35,102 nucleotides of DNA from NCBI GenBank assembly GCA_012960475.1, contig DUBE01000020.1, forward strand, positions 1-35,102. The letters are read 5' to 3'. The notes under the pieces were generated by a model. It ran no database searches. It was not told where the DNA came from and saw nothing but the letters and a program-made list of their open reading frames with translations. Source of the DNA: Planctomycetota bacterium. Lineage in GTDB: Bacteria > Planctomycetota > UBA1135 > GCA-002686595. Positions 15,569 to 23,319 of the stretch are shown in pieces; position 1 is the stretch's first letter, and every line of letters begins with the position of its first letter. The position numbers and the translations under genes were made by a program.

Positions 15569-16366
15569 TCAATGACCAGAGCGCAGGGCTTCAATGTCCA
15601 CCCCAACACGCTCCAGTTCCGGCTGCAAGAGCTTGAGAATCGCCTCCGCAAATTGCCGGATTTCATACTGGGCGTCAACCGAAAGGCGCTGGTCGAGAAA
15701 GTGCAGCACACCCTGCAAGCTGACAGTCCAATAGGCTTGGGTGTAGAGGCTCTGGGGCAGGAGCATGCGAGCGATTTCCTTGGCCACGCCGCGCTCGATG
15801 CGGTCTTCGTAGCGTTGGAACGCGGCCTGGCATTCGTCCAGCATCACCTGACGTTCACCAGAATGGTCGAATTCCTCGGACAGATCCACAGAGGCCTGCT
15901 TGTTGCCATGCGAAGGGTTCGAGCGCATGGTGCTGGGCACATAGAACTCCGGGGTCCATTGCACATAGCGACCGCTGATTTCGTTCCAGGAACAGCCCTT
16001 GTCCGTGTCGAACATCACATCGAACACATCCAATGAGACGGACTGGCCGTTGGCTTCATACTCACGCCAGCCGGAGCCGACCTGATACTTGAAGGCCTGT
16101 CGAAAGACAAACAGGGGGGCCTTCCAGTGAAAAGTGAAGAACGAATGACGAAAGGGCGAAGTATGCCCGTGCTTCCACAGAAAACCGCAGAGCTTGCTGT
16201 CCGCTTCACTGAACCCCTCGCTGCGCTTGTCGTAGGAAATACGCGCAGCGTTGACCACCTTGAGGGAAGAGTCCTCCTGCATACGATCCACAAGAGCGAT
16301 GAAGCCAATGCCGTCGTCAAGAGTTTCGATAGCGCCATCTGGCAGGGAAACAGTGGTCGTGGTCAT
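15569..16366 (-). CDS. thyX: Flavin-dependent thymidylate synthase ThyX with an insertion in its signature
   Basis: ThyX makes dTMP from dUMP using FAD, NADPH and methylene-tetrahydrofolate. From the ATG at 16366 the protein is 265 aa. NAARISYDKRSEGF, then HGHTSPFRHSFFTFHWKAPL match the family N-terminal core. The RHRxxSxNxxSxRY signature is split: VFRQAFKYQVG (87-97) is followed by about 28 extra residues (98-125, rich in Asp and aromatics) before SWNEISGRY (126-134). The His normally in KHQVG or RHR is Tyr here. The C-terminal half (LLPQSLYTQAYWTVSLQGVL, HFLDQRLSVDAQYEIRQFAE) is canonical, including the Arg used in dUMP binding. The frame is open upstream to 16495, but that extension is unlike ThyX. 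No ThyA was seen. Confidence 0.93.
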   Translation of the reverse strand: MTTTTVSLPDGAIETLDDGIGFIALVDRMQEDSSLKVVNAARISYDKRSEGFSEADSKLCGFLWKHGHTSPFRHSFFTFHWKAPLFVFRQAFKYQVGSGWREYEANGQSVSLDVFDVMFDTDKGCSWNEISGRYVQWTPEFYVPSTMRSNPSHGNKQASVDLSEEFDHSGERQVMLDECQAAFQRYEDRIERGVAKEIARMLLPQSLYTQAYWTVSLQGVLHFLDQRLSVDAQYEIRQFAEAILKLLQPELERVGVDIEALRSGH

Positions 16367-16454
16367 GGTCAGATACTGTGCGGCAACAGGAAAAAGAAAA
16401 GGGTCCGCAATGAACGGCGGATCTCCCGCAGTGTAACTCCCCCACCTCTGGCCA

Positions 16455-19013
16455 TCAACGCTGCAGCCGCCCACGCTGTGACTGGGAAAGGGCACGCAGG
16501 GCCTGGCCCAGATGGCGCTCGATGACCAGCGCGTCCCCGGCTCCCATGCCCGCCCGCAGCCAACGCACCTGCAAGCTGGTCCGTGGGTTCTGCTCCCCCA
16601 TCAAGGCCACACGGGCAGCGCTCAGGAGCCTGGCAGAGACATCCCGGTCCTTGGCGCCAAAGTGCGCCAACTCGTACAGCAGCCGCGCGTCCATACGCCA
16701 CCATTCCCCAGCGGCGGCCAGTACCTGATCGCCCTGACCGTTCTTGGCAAGCACGCGAAAGGCCTCCAACTCGGGACGCCAGGTGGAGAGGATCCCGGGC
16801 AGGCCCTCCCCACGAAAACGCAAGGTCAATTCAGCCTCGGCCCTGGCCATGGGGCGCTCCAGGATCAACTCAAGCCGTTGGGCAGAGAGGGGTCCGTGAC
16901 AGGCCAGGGCGCGCAGGAGGTCCAGCAGTTCTGCCGCCTCAAAAGAGTCCTTGGGCATTGCATTCCCACCCACCAGGCGCCTTTCAATCTCCCCACGCAG
17001 GACAGCACCGGCGCCTTCCAGATTGCACAACTGATCCACCACCGCCAGACGCAGATCCGGGGACGCCACCTGCAAGAGGGGGGCGAGTTCCGCCAGGGCC
17101 GCGCGCTGTCCCAACGCCTCGATCGCCGCCACCTGCACCTCCTGTTGGCCTCTCTCGTCCGTGATCCACTGGACGAAATGCGCGCTGAGGAACTCACCCT
17201 CCAGGCTCTCCAGGGCGCGCACCGCCCGCAACTGCAGGACCTGATCCACCCGATCAAACAACGCGACCAGGGAGTCCGCGAACTCCCGGGGCTCAGACAT
17301 GTGCTTCACGCCCTGCAAGGCCGCTTCGAATTGCACCCGCCGAGGGACCCCTTTCCCCATGGCACACACCAGGTCCGCGCGACCGGCCTCGCTCCTGGCG
17401 AGCACGACCAACGCCGCTTTCCCCAGTTCATGACGCGTGGTCGGGTGTTCTTCGCTCGCGAGTTCCAAACCGCGCCGGGCCAGGGCGCGCCCTCTCCCAG
17501 GGTCGACCCGCGCAAGAGCTTGCAAGAGATCCGTTGCACTGGCCTCCGTACGGCGGCGTTCCTCGTCCGAAGCATCGGCAACCTGATCAAGGGCGCTTGC
17601 GAGTTCCCCTTCCAAGGCAGCGCTGACTTCTGCATCTCCCCGAAAACGACTGAGCAATTCGATCGCACCGGTTACACCTGATGATTGAGCCACAAGCAAA
17701 CCGAGCAGATCATCCCGAAACGTGGGCAGGGCCCTGTTCCGGGGCAGATCGCGCAATCGCTCCCAACGCACCGCCTGGGGCAAACCCGCCCAACGATTCC
17801 TCAAAGCCTGCTCCTGTTCCCCATCGAGCTTCGCATCAGACAACCAACGAAAGGCCGCCAAACGCAAACCCGGTGCCTGGTCATGCACCAGTTCCAGGAA
17901 CAACTCAACCCACTCCTTCCCGTGGGGCCCATCCAGTTGCCCCGATGCAAAAAGGGCAATGTCAAAGCGCAGGGCCGAATCACGCTCTGAATGCAACCAA
18001 GGTGCCAGGTCCGCCGCTCGCCAACGGTGCCTGCGTCCGCCCAGGGTCTGCCACAAGATCAAGGCCCGCTCATCATCCAGTTCGCGCCCCAGCAAGGCAG
18101 CTTCCCTGGGCGACAAGCAGAGTGCCGCTCCCTCCAGTAAGAGGTCCAGTTGATCTTCAACATCCCCATCCAGATCAATGCTGCGCGCCCGCTCAAGCAA
18201 ACCGACTCCGAGGGCTCGACCCAGCTCAGAATCCTCGCGCGCCCCCAATAGCCGCGCCACCTCACGCCTCTGCAACAATACCCGGCGACTCTCGATCCCT
18301 TCGCAAAAACCAGCCAGCAGCACATGGATGTCTGGGTCGAGCCCGGAGCTGGCACACAGGCCTTCGATCAGGACTTTTTCCGGATGATCCGAAGCGCGTA
18401 AGGCTTGGGCCAGCTGCGGGGACACACCCCCAAGAGCCAAGGGCTCAAGCACGCTCACCAAGTCCACCGTCCCCCACAGAACAGCGTCAAGCTGTTGTTC
18501 CCAGGCCTCGGGTCCAGCGACCATCAACCGCCAGCGGGCCACCGCCGCCACCTGCGGGTCAGAGTCCCCCACCAGCACAGCCAAGACCCCTGGCAGGTCG
18601 CAACGCGCTGCCGCCATGCGAACCAGGGGATGCACATCCCCCGCCAGGCGCAGCATGTCCACCTGCAAGGATCCAGCCAGCCCCGCGCGCACCAGAGCCT
18701 TGATCGCTCCGGCACGAACATTGGGCTGGGAATAGACCAGACAGGCGCGAACTTCGTCGAGCACTGGCCCGAGCAGACCAGAGGTCTCACAGCGTGCAAG
18801 AGCTTCCAGAGCCACCAGCCTCTCGGGCCAGGAATCCGAAACCAGGAGCGCCTCAAGGCGCTCGGGTTGGTCCCCCTCGCCCAGGGCCAGGGCTCGAATG
18901 CGAGCCTCACGCTCGATCGGTCCGGACTGGATCGGTGCCAACAGGGCCAGGCCCGGAGAGACCAGACCCAGCAGGAAGAAGACATCGAGCAGAGCACCCC
19001 TGACCCCTATCAC
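16455..19013 (-). CDS. Exported HEAT-repeat protein
   Basis: An 852 aa protein made almost wholly of paired helices of 30-40 residues, for example WPERLVALEALARCETSGLL, VRAGAIKALVRAGLAGSL and VQVAAIEALGQRAALAELAP, which are typical HEAT/armadillo repeats. The start is GTG at 19013, embedded in GTGATAG so that it overlaps the nnrD stop by four bases; GGGAGGGGAG directly upstream is a strong ribosome site. The N-terminus is hydrophobic (ALLDVFFLLGLVSPGLALLA), likely a signal peptide. Long solenoids of this type are scaffolds; no enzyme motif was seen. The open frame continues upstream to 19145, but those residues are antisense-like and inside nnrD. Confidence 0.8.
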   Translation of the reverse strand: MIGVRGALLDVFFLLGLVSPGLALLAPIQSGPIEREARIRALALGEGDQPERLEALLVSDSWPERLVALEALARCETSGLLGPVLDEVRACLVYSQPNVRAGAIKALVRAGLAGSLQVDMLRLAGDVHPLVRMAAARCDLPGVLAVLVGDSDPQVAAVARWRLMVAGPEAWEQQLDAVLWGTVDLVSVLEPLALGGVSPQLAQALRASDHPEKVLIEGLCASSGLDPDIHVLLAGFCEGIESRRVLLQRREVARLLGAREDSELGRALGVGLLERARSIDLDGDVEDQLDLLLEGAALCLSPREAALLGRELDDERALILWQTLGGRRHRWRAADLAPWLHSERDSALRFDIALFASGQLDGPHGKEWVELFLELVHDQAPGLRLAAFRWLSDAKLDGEQEQALRNRWAGLPQAVRWERLRDLPRNRALPTFRDDLLGLLVAQSSGVTGAIELLSRFRGDAEVSAALEGELASALDQVADASDEERRRTEASATDLLQALARVDPGRGRALARRGLELASEEHPTTRHELGKAALVVLARSEAGRADLVCAMGKGVPRRVQFEAALQGVKHMSEPREFADSLVALFDRVDQVLQLRAVRALESLEGEFLSAHFVQWITDERGQQEVQVAAIEALGQRAALAELAPLLQVASPDLRLAVVDQLCNLEGAGAVLRGEIERRLVGGNAMPKDSFEAAELLDLLRALACHGPLSAQRLELILERPMARAEAELTLRFRGEGLPGILSTWRPELEAFRVLAKNGQGDQVLAAAGEWWRMDARLLYELAHFGAKDRDVSARLLSAARVALMGEQNPRTSLQVRWLRAGMGAGDALVIERHLGQALRALSQSQRGRLQR

Positions 19014-19906
19014 CCGCTCTCCCCTCCCATGGAACGGAAGGCGGCGGGCAAACCGTCGATCAAGTCGCTCGCGATCAAACTCGCTTGTCCCAACTTCTCG
19101 CACTGCAGGTCCCCCGCGAGGCTGTGCAACTCCACCCCGGCGCAAACCGCATCAAAGATGCTGTACCCTTCGACCTGATCGGATCCATCAGAGCAACGAC
19201 ACAACAGGGCCGCGACAACCCCGCTGAGAACATCCCCCGATCCCGCCGTGGCCATCCCCGGGTTGCCGCGCCGACAAACAAACTCGCGCTCCCCACGCAC
19301 GACAACGGTGTGCTGTCCCTTCAGCACCACCGTTGCGCTGGCGAGCTCCGCCATTCTTCGCGCAACTTGCATGCGTTCGGCGTCACTGTTCCCGATCTCC
19401 TCCCCAAGCAAGGCACGGGCTTCACCAGGATGAGGAGTCAAGACCACTTCACTCTTGGCCTGGGCCACCAGGCCAAGATTGCCGGCCAGCACAGCGAGTG
19501 CATCCGCGTCCAGCAAGAGCGGCGTGCCACCGTCTTCTTCCTCCAATAAACGATGCACCAATTCGCGGGTGCTGCCGGACTGGGTCAAGCCCGGACCCAC
19601 CAGACGCACATCCTGGCGCTGATTGCGCAGGGCCGAGGGAATGCGACCGGCGAGCAGATCCCTCTTGGCGCTCACATCCAGGTGCAGGGCCTCGGGGCAG
19701 GCGCCCGCCACAACGGCCAGGGTCCCGGACCAAAGATGCGCCACCGTGACCAGACCCGCCCCAGCGCGCTGGGCTGCCCGGGCCGACAGGATCGCGGCCC
19801 CAGGCATGTCACAGGAGCCAGCGATGCACAGCACGCGCCCGGCATCGCCCTTGTGGGCGTGAGAGGGCAGGGGCCCGGGAAGATGGGGTGCTGGGGGAGA
19901 AGGCAT
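19010..19906 (-). CDS. nnrD: ADP/ATP-dependent NAD(P)H-hydrate dehydratase (YjeF C-terminal type)
   Basis: This enzyme repairs damaged NADHX and NADPHX back to NADH and NADPH. From the ATG at 19906 the protein is 298 aa with only the C-terminal YjeF domain; the epimerase domain (NnrE) is absent. Landmarks are HKGDAGRVLCIAGSCDMPGA, RLVGPGLTQSG, LLLDADALAVLAG, VVLTPHPGEARALLG, TVVLKGQHTVVV and the ribokinase-like signature GNPGMATAGSGDVLSGVVAA. The frame is open to 20119, but the extra residues are unlike the family and would overlap the divergent gene. The gene is translationally coupled to the HEAT-repeat gene. The epimerase, if present, must be encoded elsewhere. Confidence 0.93.
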   Translation of the reverse strand: MPSPPAPHLPGPLPSHAHKGDAGRVLCIAGSCDMPGAAILSARAAQRAGAGLVTVAHLWSGTLAVVAGACPEALHLDVSAKRDLLAGRIPSALRNQRQDVRLVGPGLTQSGSTRELVHRLLEEEDGGTPLLLDADALAVLAGNLGLVAQAKSEVVLTPHPGEARALLGEEIGNSDAERMQVARRMAELASATVVLKGQHTVVVRGEREFVCRRGNPGMATAGSGDVLSGVVAALLCRCSDGSDQVEGYSIFDAVCAGVELHSLAGDLQCEKLGQASLIASDLIDGLPAAFRSMGGESG

Positions 19907-20024
19907 GGGGAGATGGAATGCGGGCCAGAGGGGCCCACAACCTTGGGAGGCAGGTTTCGCCGGGGAGACCGACTCTAACCCGAGCGAGGCGGTCCTGGCG
20001 GCGCTATCCTCCCATCCACAAGCC

Positions 20025-20405
20025 ATGACCATGCCCCGCCCCTCCGCCTGGATCCCATTCCTGGTGCCCCTGATTTTTCTGGGCGCCATTGGACTGGCGG
20101 CGGCGGTGCTGGCCCTCAAGCCGGACTCGATCCTCTCCTGGGTCGGCTACGGAGTTGCCGGCCTGCTGCTCCTGTGGCTCGCGGGCACGACCTTCTGGCC
20201 AGCCCGAGCAGACCGCGCCTGCCCCGAATGCGGCCAAGAGGCGCTGGAGCGCATGGACCCCACCACTACCATGGGCCTCTGCTGCACCCAATGCACCTAC
20301 CAGGACCCCCTGGCCAGCGGCTGGTTCCTGGCGGAGGAAGAAGTAGAAGGTCTCGACGACCTCGTGCGCCAACAAAGGCAGACCATGCGTGACTCCAAAC
20401 GCTGA
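20025..20405 (+). CDS. Small membrane protein with a zinc-ribbon-like domain
   Basis: A 126 aa protein with two hydrophobic helices (about 9-31, WIPFLVPLIFLGAIGLAAAV, and 36-56, SWVGYGVAGLLLLWLAG). Next come CPEC at 66-69 and CCTQC at 86-90, a four-Cys zinc-ribbon pattern, then an acidic helical tail. I chose the ATG at 20025; an ATG at 20031 is equally possible. The frame is open upstream to 19905, but those codons overlap nnrD. TATCCT at 20005-20010 could be its -10. It is followed 33 bp later by the bifunctional-nuclease gene. The function is not known. Confidence 0.7.
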   Translation: MTMPRPSAWIPFLVPLIFLGAIGLAAAVLALKPDSILSWVGYGVAGLLLLWLAGTTFWPARADRACPECGQEALERMDPTTTMGLCCTQCTYQDPLASGWFLAEEEVEGLDDLVRQQRQTMRDSKR

Positions 20406-20424
20406 ATTCCCCTTCCCCATGGAC

Positions 20425-20430
20425 CATACT
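20425..20430 (+). promoter_or_regulatory. Possible -10 element of the bifunctional-nuclease gene
   Basis: CATACT lies 8 nt before the ATG at 20439, the same arrangement as at several other genes here. It would place the transcript start at the ATG. Confidence 0.3.
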
Positions 20431-20438
20431 GATCCCTG

Positions 20439-20909
20439 ATGGATTCAAACGACGAAACCCTGATCCCCATGCGACTGAGCAATCTGGTCATGCGGGACAA
20501 CTCCAACCAGCAATGGTTGCAGTTGGTTGAAACGGACGGGAACCGAGGCTTCCCCATCGTGATCGGCGCCACCGAGGCCCACGAGATCCAGCGCGTCTTG
20601 ACCGGCACCGAGTCTCCGCGCCCCATGACCCATCAACTGACTCTCGATAGTATTCAGGCCCTGGGCGCCCAAGTGGAACGGGTTGCGATCACCACCCTCA
20701 AGCACAACACCTTCTACGCCGAGCTGATCCTGCGTTCCCCCGACGGCAGCGAGCACACCCTCGACGCCCGCCCAAGCGACGCCCTGGCCCTTGGCCTGCG
20801 CGCTGGCGCCCAAATCCAGGTGGCGGAAAGCGTCCTGGAAGAAGTGCGCACAGACCAGAGCGGCCAAGATCCCTTGGACGATCCCCCGGAGTCATTGGAT
20901 CCGGAGTGA
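20439..20909 (+). CDS. Bifunctional nuclease (BFN/DUF151) family protein
   Basis: A 156 aa cytoplasmic protein. The opening LSNLVMRDNSNQQWLQLVE, then RGFPIVIGATEAHEIQRVLT, RPMTHQLTLDSIQALGAQVE, and the hallmark HTLDARPSDALALGLRAGA match the BFN/DUF151 family throughout. Homologues have been reported to have DNase and RNase activity or to act in stress responses; the role in this organism is unknown. The C-terminal 25 residues are acidic and specific to this protein. The gene lies 33 bp after the zinc-ribbon membrane protein gene and may have its own promoter. Confidence 0.9.
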   Translation: MDSNDETLIPMRLSNLVMRDNSNQQWLQLVETDGNRGFPIVIGATEAHEIQRVLTGTESPRPMTHQLTLDSIQALGAQVERVAITTLKHNTFYAELILRSPDGSEHTLDARPSDALALGLRAGAQIQVAESVLEEVRTDQSGQDPLDDPPESLDPE

Positions 20910-20943
20910 ATGGCCCGGTGATTGCCGGCTTTCCACCAGACAT

Positions 20944-20998
20944 GGACCCACCACTCCCACTCCATGTCCCAGGGACTTGGAGTGACAGTGGTGGGTCC
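20944..20998. repeat. Long near-perfect palindrome between convergent genes
   Basis: Nested stems GGACCCACCACT/AGTGGTGGGTCC (12 bp), CACTCCA/TGGAGTG (7 bp) and GTCCC/GGGAC (5 bp, 1-nt loop) give 24 base pairs in 55 nt with only small mismatched steps. It lies 34 nt after the BFN stop. It may be a bidirectional terminator or a palindromic repeat element; no T tract follows on the plus strand. Confidence 0.7.
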
Positions 20999-21013
20999 TG
21001 GATCAAGTAAGAC

Positions 21014-21060
21014 CAAAAACCAACCGCAGCCCCAGCCGTTGGAGACAGCTGAGACTGCGG
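21014..21060 (-). terminator. Terminator of the FG-GAP gene
   Basis: On the minus strand CCGCAG and CTGCGG (6 bp, 21060-21055 with 21029-21024) enclose an inner CAGC/GCTG pair and are followed by TTGGTTTTTGG. The position, 21 nt after the stop, and the T run fit a rho-independent terminator. Confidence 0.55.
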
Positions 21061-21081
21061 AGGGTCTGAAAAAAGAAGGAT

Positions 21082-22734
21082 CTAGAAGTTGACCTCCAGG
21101 CCGTTCGAGAAGTTCGAGTTGGTTCCATCGCGGTACCAGAGCTGGAACATCCAGGTGGATCCTCCGACAATGGTCCCTCCTGGGGGACTCGGCAGGGCCG
21201 CCGGCACATCGAAGCCAGTACCCACGGAGGAGGTTCCTACCAGGTTCACCAAGACGCCAGCACCCTGGAACTGGCCAATCGAGTTTCTCACCCCACCGGC
21301 AACCGAGTTGTAACGACCAATGGGAGAACCCAGGCACAACAGGCCATCACTCACAGGGGCACCGGCATGAGCGCCAGCAGAAACGAGGAAAAAACCGAAC
21401 TGGCCCAGGGGGCCGCCATCGGCCTCCATGTGCAAGCCAGAAACACCAAGGGTACCGGTCAATGCAACCGGGCCGCCGGTGGAGTTCACGTTCCCCGGAT
21501 CACAGAACGCCGTGATGGGACCGCCGCTCCCGAGGTTCTCAAACCAGGCGATCTTGTGGTCGAAGAAGGAACCAAAAGACCCATCGTGGGAAGCCGAAAG
21601 CACATCAGCATCGCCATCTCCGTCGAGGTCCGTGGCGTAGACCCAGATTGGCTTAACCACAGCAGTCGTGATCACCTGTTGCGGCCCAAAGGCTCCGCCA
21701 CCGAGGTTCTCATACCAGGCGATCTTCTCGTCGCAGACCGAGACACCGGGACATCTATAAGAAGCCGAAAGCACATCCGCATCGCCATCCCCGTCGAGGT
21801 CCGTGGCGTAGACCGAGTAAGCCCCAGCCGCGGCATTCGTGATCACCTGTTGCACTCCAAAGACCCCGCCCCCGAGGTTCTCATACCAGGCGATCTTGTC
21901 GTCCGCCTGAGAAGCCGAAAGCACATCAGCATCCCCATCTCCATCGAGGTCCGTGGCGTAGACCTGACTGGCCGCATTCGCAGCAGTCGTGATCACCTGT
22001 TGCGGACCGAAGGCCCCGCCCCCGAGATTCTCATACCAGGCGATCTTGTCGTCGATGAAGGAAGCCGAGAGCACATCCGCATCCCCATCTCCGTCGAGGT
22101 CCGTGGCGTAGACCGAGCAGGCCGCATCAGCATCAGCAACAGCCGTGATCACCTGCTGCCCCCCGAAGGCCCCGCCCCCGAGGTTCTCATACCAGGCAAT
22201 CTTGTCGTCCCACTGGGAAGCCGAGAGCACGTCAGCATCCCCATCTCCGTCGAGGTCCGTGGCGTAGACCGAGACGGCCCCAAACAAAGCAGTCGTGATC
22301 ACCTGTTGCGCCCCAAATGCCCCGCCACCGAGGTTCTCATACCAGGCGATCTTGTCGTCGATGAAGGAAGCCGAGAGCACATCAGCATCCCCATCTCCAT
22401 CGAGGTCCGTGGCGTAGACCGAGGTGGCCCCAGCCGCGGCATTCGTGATCACCTGTTGAGCCCCGAAGACCCCGCCCCCGAGGTTCTCATACCAGGCAAT
22501 CTTGTCGTCCAGGTGGGAAGCCGAAAGCACATCCGCATCGCCATCCCCGTCGAGGTCCGTGGCGTAGACATGGTTGGCCCCAACCGCATCATTCGTGATG
22601 ACCTGTTGCGCCCCAAATCCAGATTGCGCCCCAGCCACCCCCGCAAGCGACAGGGGGAAACCGACAATCAAAGCGCAGGCAGCAAGACGGGAAGGAACAG
22701 GGACGGATACAGGGAAGGAACTGGAATGGAACAT
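21082..22734 (-). CDS. Exported FG-GAP/VCBS repeat protein
   Basis: A 550 aa protein from the ATG at 22734. A signal peptide (SRLAACALIVGFPLSLAGVA) is followed by seven repeats that each begin VYATDLDGDGDADVLSAS and continue with KIAWYENLGGG, FG and QQVIT. The DLDGDGDAD loops bind calcium in FG-GAP beta-propellers; seven blades fit a closed propeller. Residues from about 430 on form a beta-rich C-terminal domain (CDPGNVNSTGGPVALTGTLG, GVRNSIGQFQGAGVLVNLVG, WMFQLWYRDGTNSNFSNGLE) that I recall from exported planctomycete proteins. The frame is open to 22902, but the added residues lack sense. It is probably a surface or secreted adhesin-like protein; the ligand is unknown. Confidence 0.85.
   Translation of the reverse strand: MFHSSSFPVSVPVPSRLAACALIVGFPLSLAGVAGAQSGFGAQQVITNDAVGANHVYATDLDGDGDADVLSASHLDDKIAWYENLGGGVFGAQQVITNAAAGATSVYATDLDGDGDADVLSASFIDDKIAWYENLGGGAFGAQQVITTALFGAVSVYATDLDGDGDADVLSASQWDDKIAWYENLGGGAFGGQQVITAVADADAACSVYATDLDGDGDADVLSASFIDDKIAWYENLGGGAFGPQQVITTAANAASQVYATDLDGDGDADVLSASQADDKIAWYENLGGGVFGVQQVITNAAAGAYSVYATDLDGDGDADVLSASYRCPGVSVCDEKIAWYENLGGGAFGPQQVITTAVVKPIWVYATDLDGDGDADVLSASHDGSFGSFFDHKIAWFENLGSGGPITAFCDPGNVNSTGGPVALTGTLGVSGLHMEADGGPLGQFGFFLVSAGAHAGAPVSDGLLCLGSPIGRYNSVAGGVRNSIGQFQGAGVLVNLVGTSSVGTGFDVPAALPSPPGGTIVGGSTWMFQLWYRDGTNSNFSNGLEVNF
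21634..22569 (-). repeat. Seven tandem coding repeats (about 150 bp each)
   Basis: Units start at the GTCTACGCC motif at 22569, 22419, 22269, 22113, 21963, 21813 and 21642, so spacings are 150, 150, 156, 150, 150 and 171 bp. The DNA is almost identical for long stretches (for example around GATCGCCTGGTATGAGAACC), with variation in the last 30 bp and in the final two units. Confidence 0.9.
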
Positions 22735-22895
22735 GAATACCAAATGAGCGTATTTGCACCTAAGCAAGGACTGCAAAGGTGAGAGGTCCGTCCAGGGCTT
22801 TGAGTTCGGAGGGCCCACAAGACTGTGGATTCGTGCCTCTCCGAAGGAATCAGGCCCTACACCAAGAGACCAGATTGAAATCCTTACCGCCATCC
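22709..22895 (-). repeat. Upstream element, copy A, with nested inverted repeats
   Basis: The 187 bp cover the start codon and upstream region of the FG-GAP gene and are repeated at 22918-23096. Nested inverted pairs are AGGGC/GCCCT (22794-22798 with 22854-22858), TTCGGAG/CTCCGAA (22805-22811 with 22839-22845) and CCACA/TGTGG (22815-22819 with 22824-22828). Confidence 0.85.
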
Positions 22896-22943
22896 ACTGC
22901 AAAGAAAAGAAGTAAGAACAGAGAAAGAATTGGAGTGGAACAT
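22884..22943 (-). pseudogene. Relic start of a second FG-GAP-like gene
   Basis: In copy B an ATG at 22943 opens MFHSNSFSV, against MFHSSSFPV in the intact gene, then diverges and stops after 19 codons at 22884, where copy A begins. I read it as the decayed 5' end of a tandem paralogue whose body was deleted. A functional 19 aa leader peptide is possible but less likely. Confidence 0.6.
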
Positions 22944-23096
22944 GAGAGTACCTCTACACCTAAACACGGATGGCAAGGGTGAGAGGTCCATCCAGGGCCT
23001 TTGGGTTCGGAGGGCCCACAAGATTGTGGGTTCGTACCGCTCCGAAGGAATCAGGCCCTACAACCACAAACCAGATTGAGTCCCTTTCCGCCATCC
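22918..23096 (-). repeat. Upstream element, copy B, with nested inverted repeats
   Basis: A copy of the element upstream of the FG-GAP gene. The pairs are AGGGCC/GGCCCT (22994-22999 with 23054-23059), TTCGGAG/CTCCGAA (23006-23012 with 23040-23046) and CCACA/TGTGG (23016-23020 with 23025-23029). The two inner pairs are identical to copy A while the unpaired segments differ. Confidence 0.85.
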
Positions 23097-23319
23097 CCCT
23101 TCGTCGGGGCATGTCTCAGTGTTGTGCATTCTCTGCCCCGCTCCCCTCTGGGGCCGATTGGTATGGCGGGGGGTTGTCTCAATTCGAGACTCACTGGTCG
23201 CCTCAATTCGGAATTCACGGGTCGTCTGGCTCTTCTAGGTTGCTGACCATATCCCGGCCGGCACCATCCACTTGCCGTGCGGCACTCTGTGGCGGAGTGT
23301 CCCTCCACCGTACATGGGC
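23097..23319. other. Non-coding spacer with a 24-bp tandem repeat
   Basis: This is the rest of the 585-bp gap between the FG-GAP and M28 genes. It holds two imperfect 24-bp tandem units beginning CTCAATTCG (23178-23201 and 23202-23225, 19 of 24 identical). A GTCTC/GAGAC hairpin (23176-23190) overlaps the first. On the minus strand GGTGGAG/CTCCGCC forms a small stem after the M28 stop with no T tract. No gene was seen. Confidence 0.5.

Noticed and set aside
16000..16090. The ThyX insert as an intein
   Set aside because: At about 28 residues it is far too short, and splice-junction Cys/Ser and HN motifs are absent.
16512..17681. Long plus-strand open frames opposite the HEAT-repeat gene
   Set aside because: Low-complexity His/Gln/Pro-rich translations typical of antisense frames in GC-rich coding DNA.
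21634..22569. Regularly spaced repeats suggesting a CRISPR array
   Set aside because: The units are coding, 150 bp or more apart, and spacers are themselves conserved; no cas genes.
21367..22782. A 471-codon plus-strand frame with seven repeats such as EVRGVD
   Set aside because: Its periodicity is only the complement of the FG-GAP repeats, which have a real calcium-binding motif and signal peptide.
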